NCBI GenBank assembly: GCA_003564735.1 | Contig: PXEK01000219.1 | Span: 1 to 6,725 of the forward strand | Source: Cryomorphaceae bacterium | Lineage (GTDB): Bacteria; Bacteroidota; Bacteroidia; Flavobacteriales_G; Salibacteraceae | Length of the DNA: 6,725 nt | Direction: 5' to 3' | In this document: one piece after another, positions 5,660 to 6,725 of the stretch | Layout of the letters: every line of letters starts with the position of its first letter | Position numbering within the stretch: the first letter of the stretch is position 1 | Notes under the pieces: generated by a model | Told to the model about the DNA's origin: nothing | The model's input: the letters and a program-made list of their open reading frames with translations, nothing else | The model's database searches: none | Position numbers and translations under genes: made by a program

Positions 5660-6725
5660 GTGCAAAAGACCTTTATAAAAAACCTCGCGTTTTTGTTGGT
5701 AATCAATATTTTGATTAAGCCGCTTTGGATATTGGGTATTCAAATCACGGTGCAAAACAGGGTAGGGGTTGAGGATTTTGGGATGTACTTTACGCTGCTT
5801 AATTTCGGTTTTTTATTCTTTATTATTACCGATCCAGGATTAAACAATTATACCAACAGAGAAACTTCGGCTTCACCCACTTTTTTGAAATCCAGATTTT
5901 TGACCATTGCCGTTTTCAAAGTGCTGTTGGCCGTGTTGTTCGCCGCCATGCTTTTGGTTTCAGGGAAGTATTTTATGAATTACTCCGATCGCTTTATGAA
6001 CCTGTTGGTTCCGATCACCTTGAACTTGGTATTGTCGTCTTTTTTGTTGTTTTTGCGATCGGCTATTGCCGGTTTGCAATTGTTTGTTTGGGACAGTATC
6101 GCAGGGGTGTTGGATCGAATGTTTATGATAGTGTTGTGCGGTGTTTTTCTTTTTCATCCCGTATTAAATGAAAGCTTTACTATCGATGTTTTTATTTACT
6201 TGCAAACCATTGCTTATGCGTTTGCTATTTTGTACGGTACAGTGGTTTTGGTTCTGAAAAAAATACCTTTGATTTTTAGGTTTAAAATGTCGCTTTTGGG
6301 AGAGGTGATTCAACAAACGTATCCCTACGCTTTACTTGCTTTGTTTATGTCGTTTTACACTCGAATAGACTCCGTAATGATTGAACGGCTAGCGGTTGAT
6401 GGAACCGGAGATGCGGGCATTTATGCTCAGGGATTTAAACTTTACGAAGCCGGGAATATGATTGCCGTTCTTTTTGCCGGGCTGCTGCTTCCCGTCTTTT
6501 CTAACATGCTGCAAAAAAGAGAAAACGTAGGTGAAATTGCCGATTGGAGTCTGCGGTTATTGGTGATCCCCTCGGTTTTTATTGCCCTTTTTTGTAGTCT
6601 GTACGGTAGTTATGTTATTGATTTTTTGTTTGTTCATGAAATCGAGGAAACGGCTCGGCTTTTTCCCGTTTTGATGTGGGCTTTTGTGGCGGTGGCGCTC
6701 AATTACATTTACGGAACTCTACTCA
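5660..6725 (+). CDS. Wzx-like polysaccharide/lipopolysaccharide flippase, 3' end outside window
   Basis: An open frame of 355 codons runs from a GTG at 5660 to the right edge with no stop. It encodes an inner-membrane protein of the MOP superfamily, the polysaccharide biosynthesis (Wzx/oligosaccharide flippase) group, which moves lipid-linked sugar units across the cytoplasmic membrane. About ten hydrophobic segments are seen, near residues 9-29, 43-58, 80-102, 115-132, 147-166, 176-199, 221-233, 266-283, 299-318 and 335-353. Family features are the N-terminal KPLWILGI...VQNRVGVEDFGMYFTLLNF segment and FYTRIDSVMIERL (232-244), followed by AGIYAQGFKLYEA. The start is inferred: an in-frame stop (TAG, 5651-5653) lies just upstream and the first ATG (codon 42) would cut off the conserved first helix, so GTG fits best. 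The family usually has 430-500 residues, so perhaps 80-150 are missing. It likely belongs to a surface-glycan locus continuing to the right. Confidence 0.85.
   Translation, partial: MQKTFIKNLAFLLVINILIKPLWILGIQITVQNRVGVEDFGMYFTLLNFGFLFFIITDPGLNNYTNRETSASPTFLKSRFLTIAVFKVLLAVLFAAMLLVSGKYFMNYSDRFMNLLVPITLNLVLSSFLLFLRSAIAGLQLFVWDSIAGVLDRMFMIVLCGVFLFHPVLNESFTIDVFIYLQTIAYAFAILYGTVVLVLKKIPLIFRFKMSLLGEVIQQTYPYALLALFMSFYTRIDSVMIERLAVDGTGDAGIYAQGFKLYEAGNMIAVLFAGLLLPVFSNMLQKRENVGEIADWSLRLLVIPSVFIALFCSLYGSYVIDFLFVHEIEETARLFPVLMWAFVAVALNYIYGTLL

Noticed and set aside
5413..5755. Two overlapping minus-strand open frames of 97 and 99 codons
   Set aside because: They overlap each other and the start of the flippase gene, show no domain features, and cover the palindrome and promoter. 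They are frame shadows.

Overview
The window looks like a chromosomal segment of a Bacteroidota bacterium, most likely from the Flavobacteriia/Cytophagia/Saprospiria side of the phylum. Three things support this. A secreted protein ends in a type IX secretion (T9SS) sorting domain, which is almost confined to this phylum. Most genes have a TAnnTTTG-type -7 promoter box at a sensible distance and no Shine-Dalgarno sequence, only A-rich leaders. The RocD and FabD sequences are of the kind seen in this phylum. Genus cannot be set from what is visible.

Layout. Positions 1-136 hold a possible promoter for a gene lying off the left edge on the minus strand, and a clear intrinsic terminator for rocD. 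rocD (ornithine aminotransferase, minus strand, 137-1417) and fabD (malonyl-CoA:ACP transacylase, plus strand, 1679-2560) are divergently transcribed from a 261-bp promoter region. Positions 2561-3741 form 1.2 kb of non-coding DNA. It holds an 8-bp tandem repeat, two related blocks of small hairpins, a 145-bp structured repeat, and a 152-bp element with 24-bp terminal inverted repeats that looks like a MITE or IS remnant. A T9SS-sorted secreted protein of unknown function follows (3742-5085). Next come 574 bp of non-coding DNA with a second copy of the 145-bp repeat and a perfect 10-bp inverted repeat. The last gene is a Wzx-like polysaccharide/lipid flippase that starts at a GTG (5660) and runs off the right edge.

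The genes do not form one pathway. rocD serves arginine/ornithine and proline metabolism. fabD loads malonyl groups for type II fatty-acid synthesis. The T9SS protein is a probable surface or secreted product, and the flippase probably belongs to a surface-glycan locus continuing to the right. I see no defence system, CRISPR array, phage gene or intact transposase.

The most unusual content is the non-coding repeat landscape. The two 145-bp repeat copies are about 92% identical without gaps, and the five differences in their first ~108 bp all fall in the loops of predicted hairpins. They flank the MITE-like element and the T9SS gene as direct repeats. A second notable point is a cysteine-rich insertion (C-x2-C-x-C-x3-C) in RocD.
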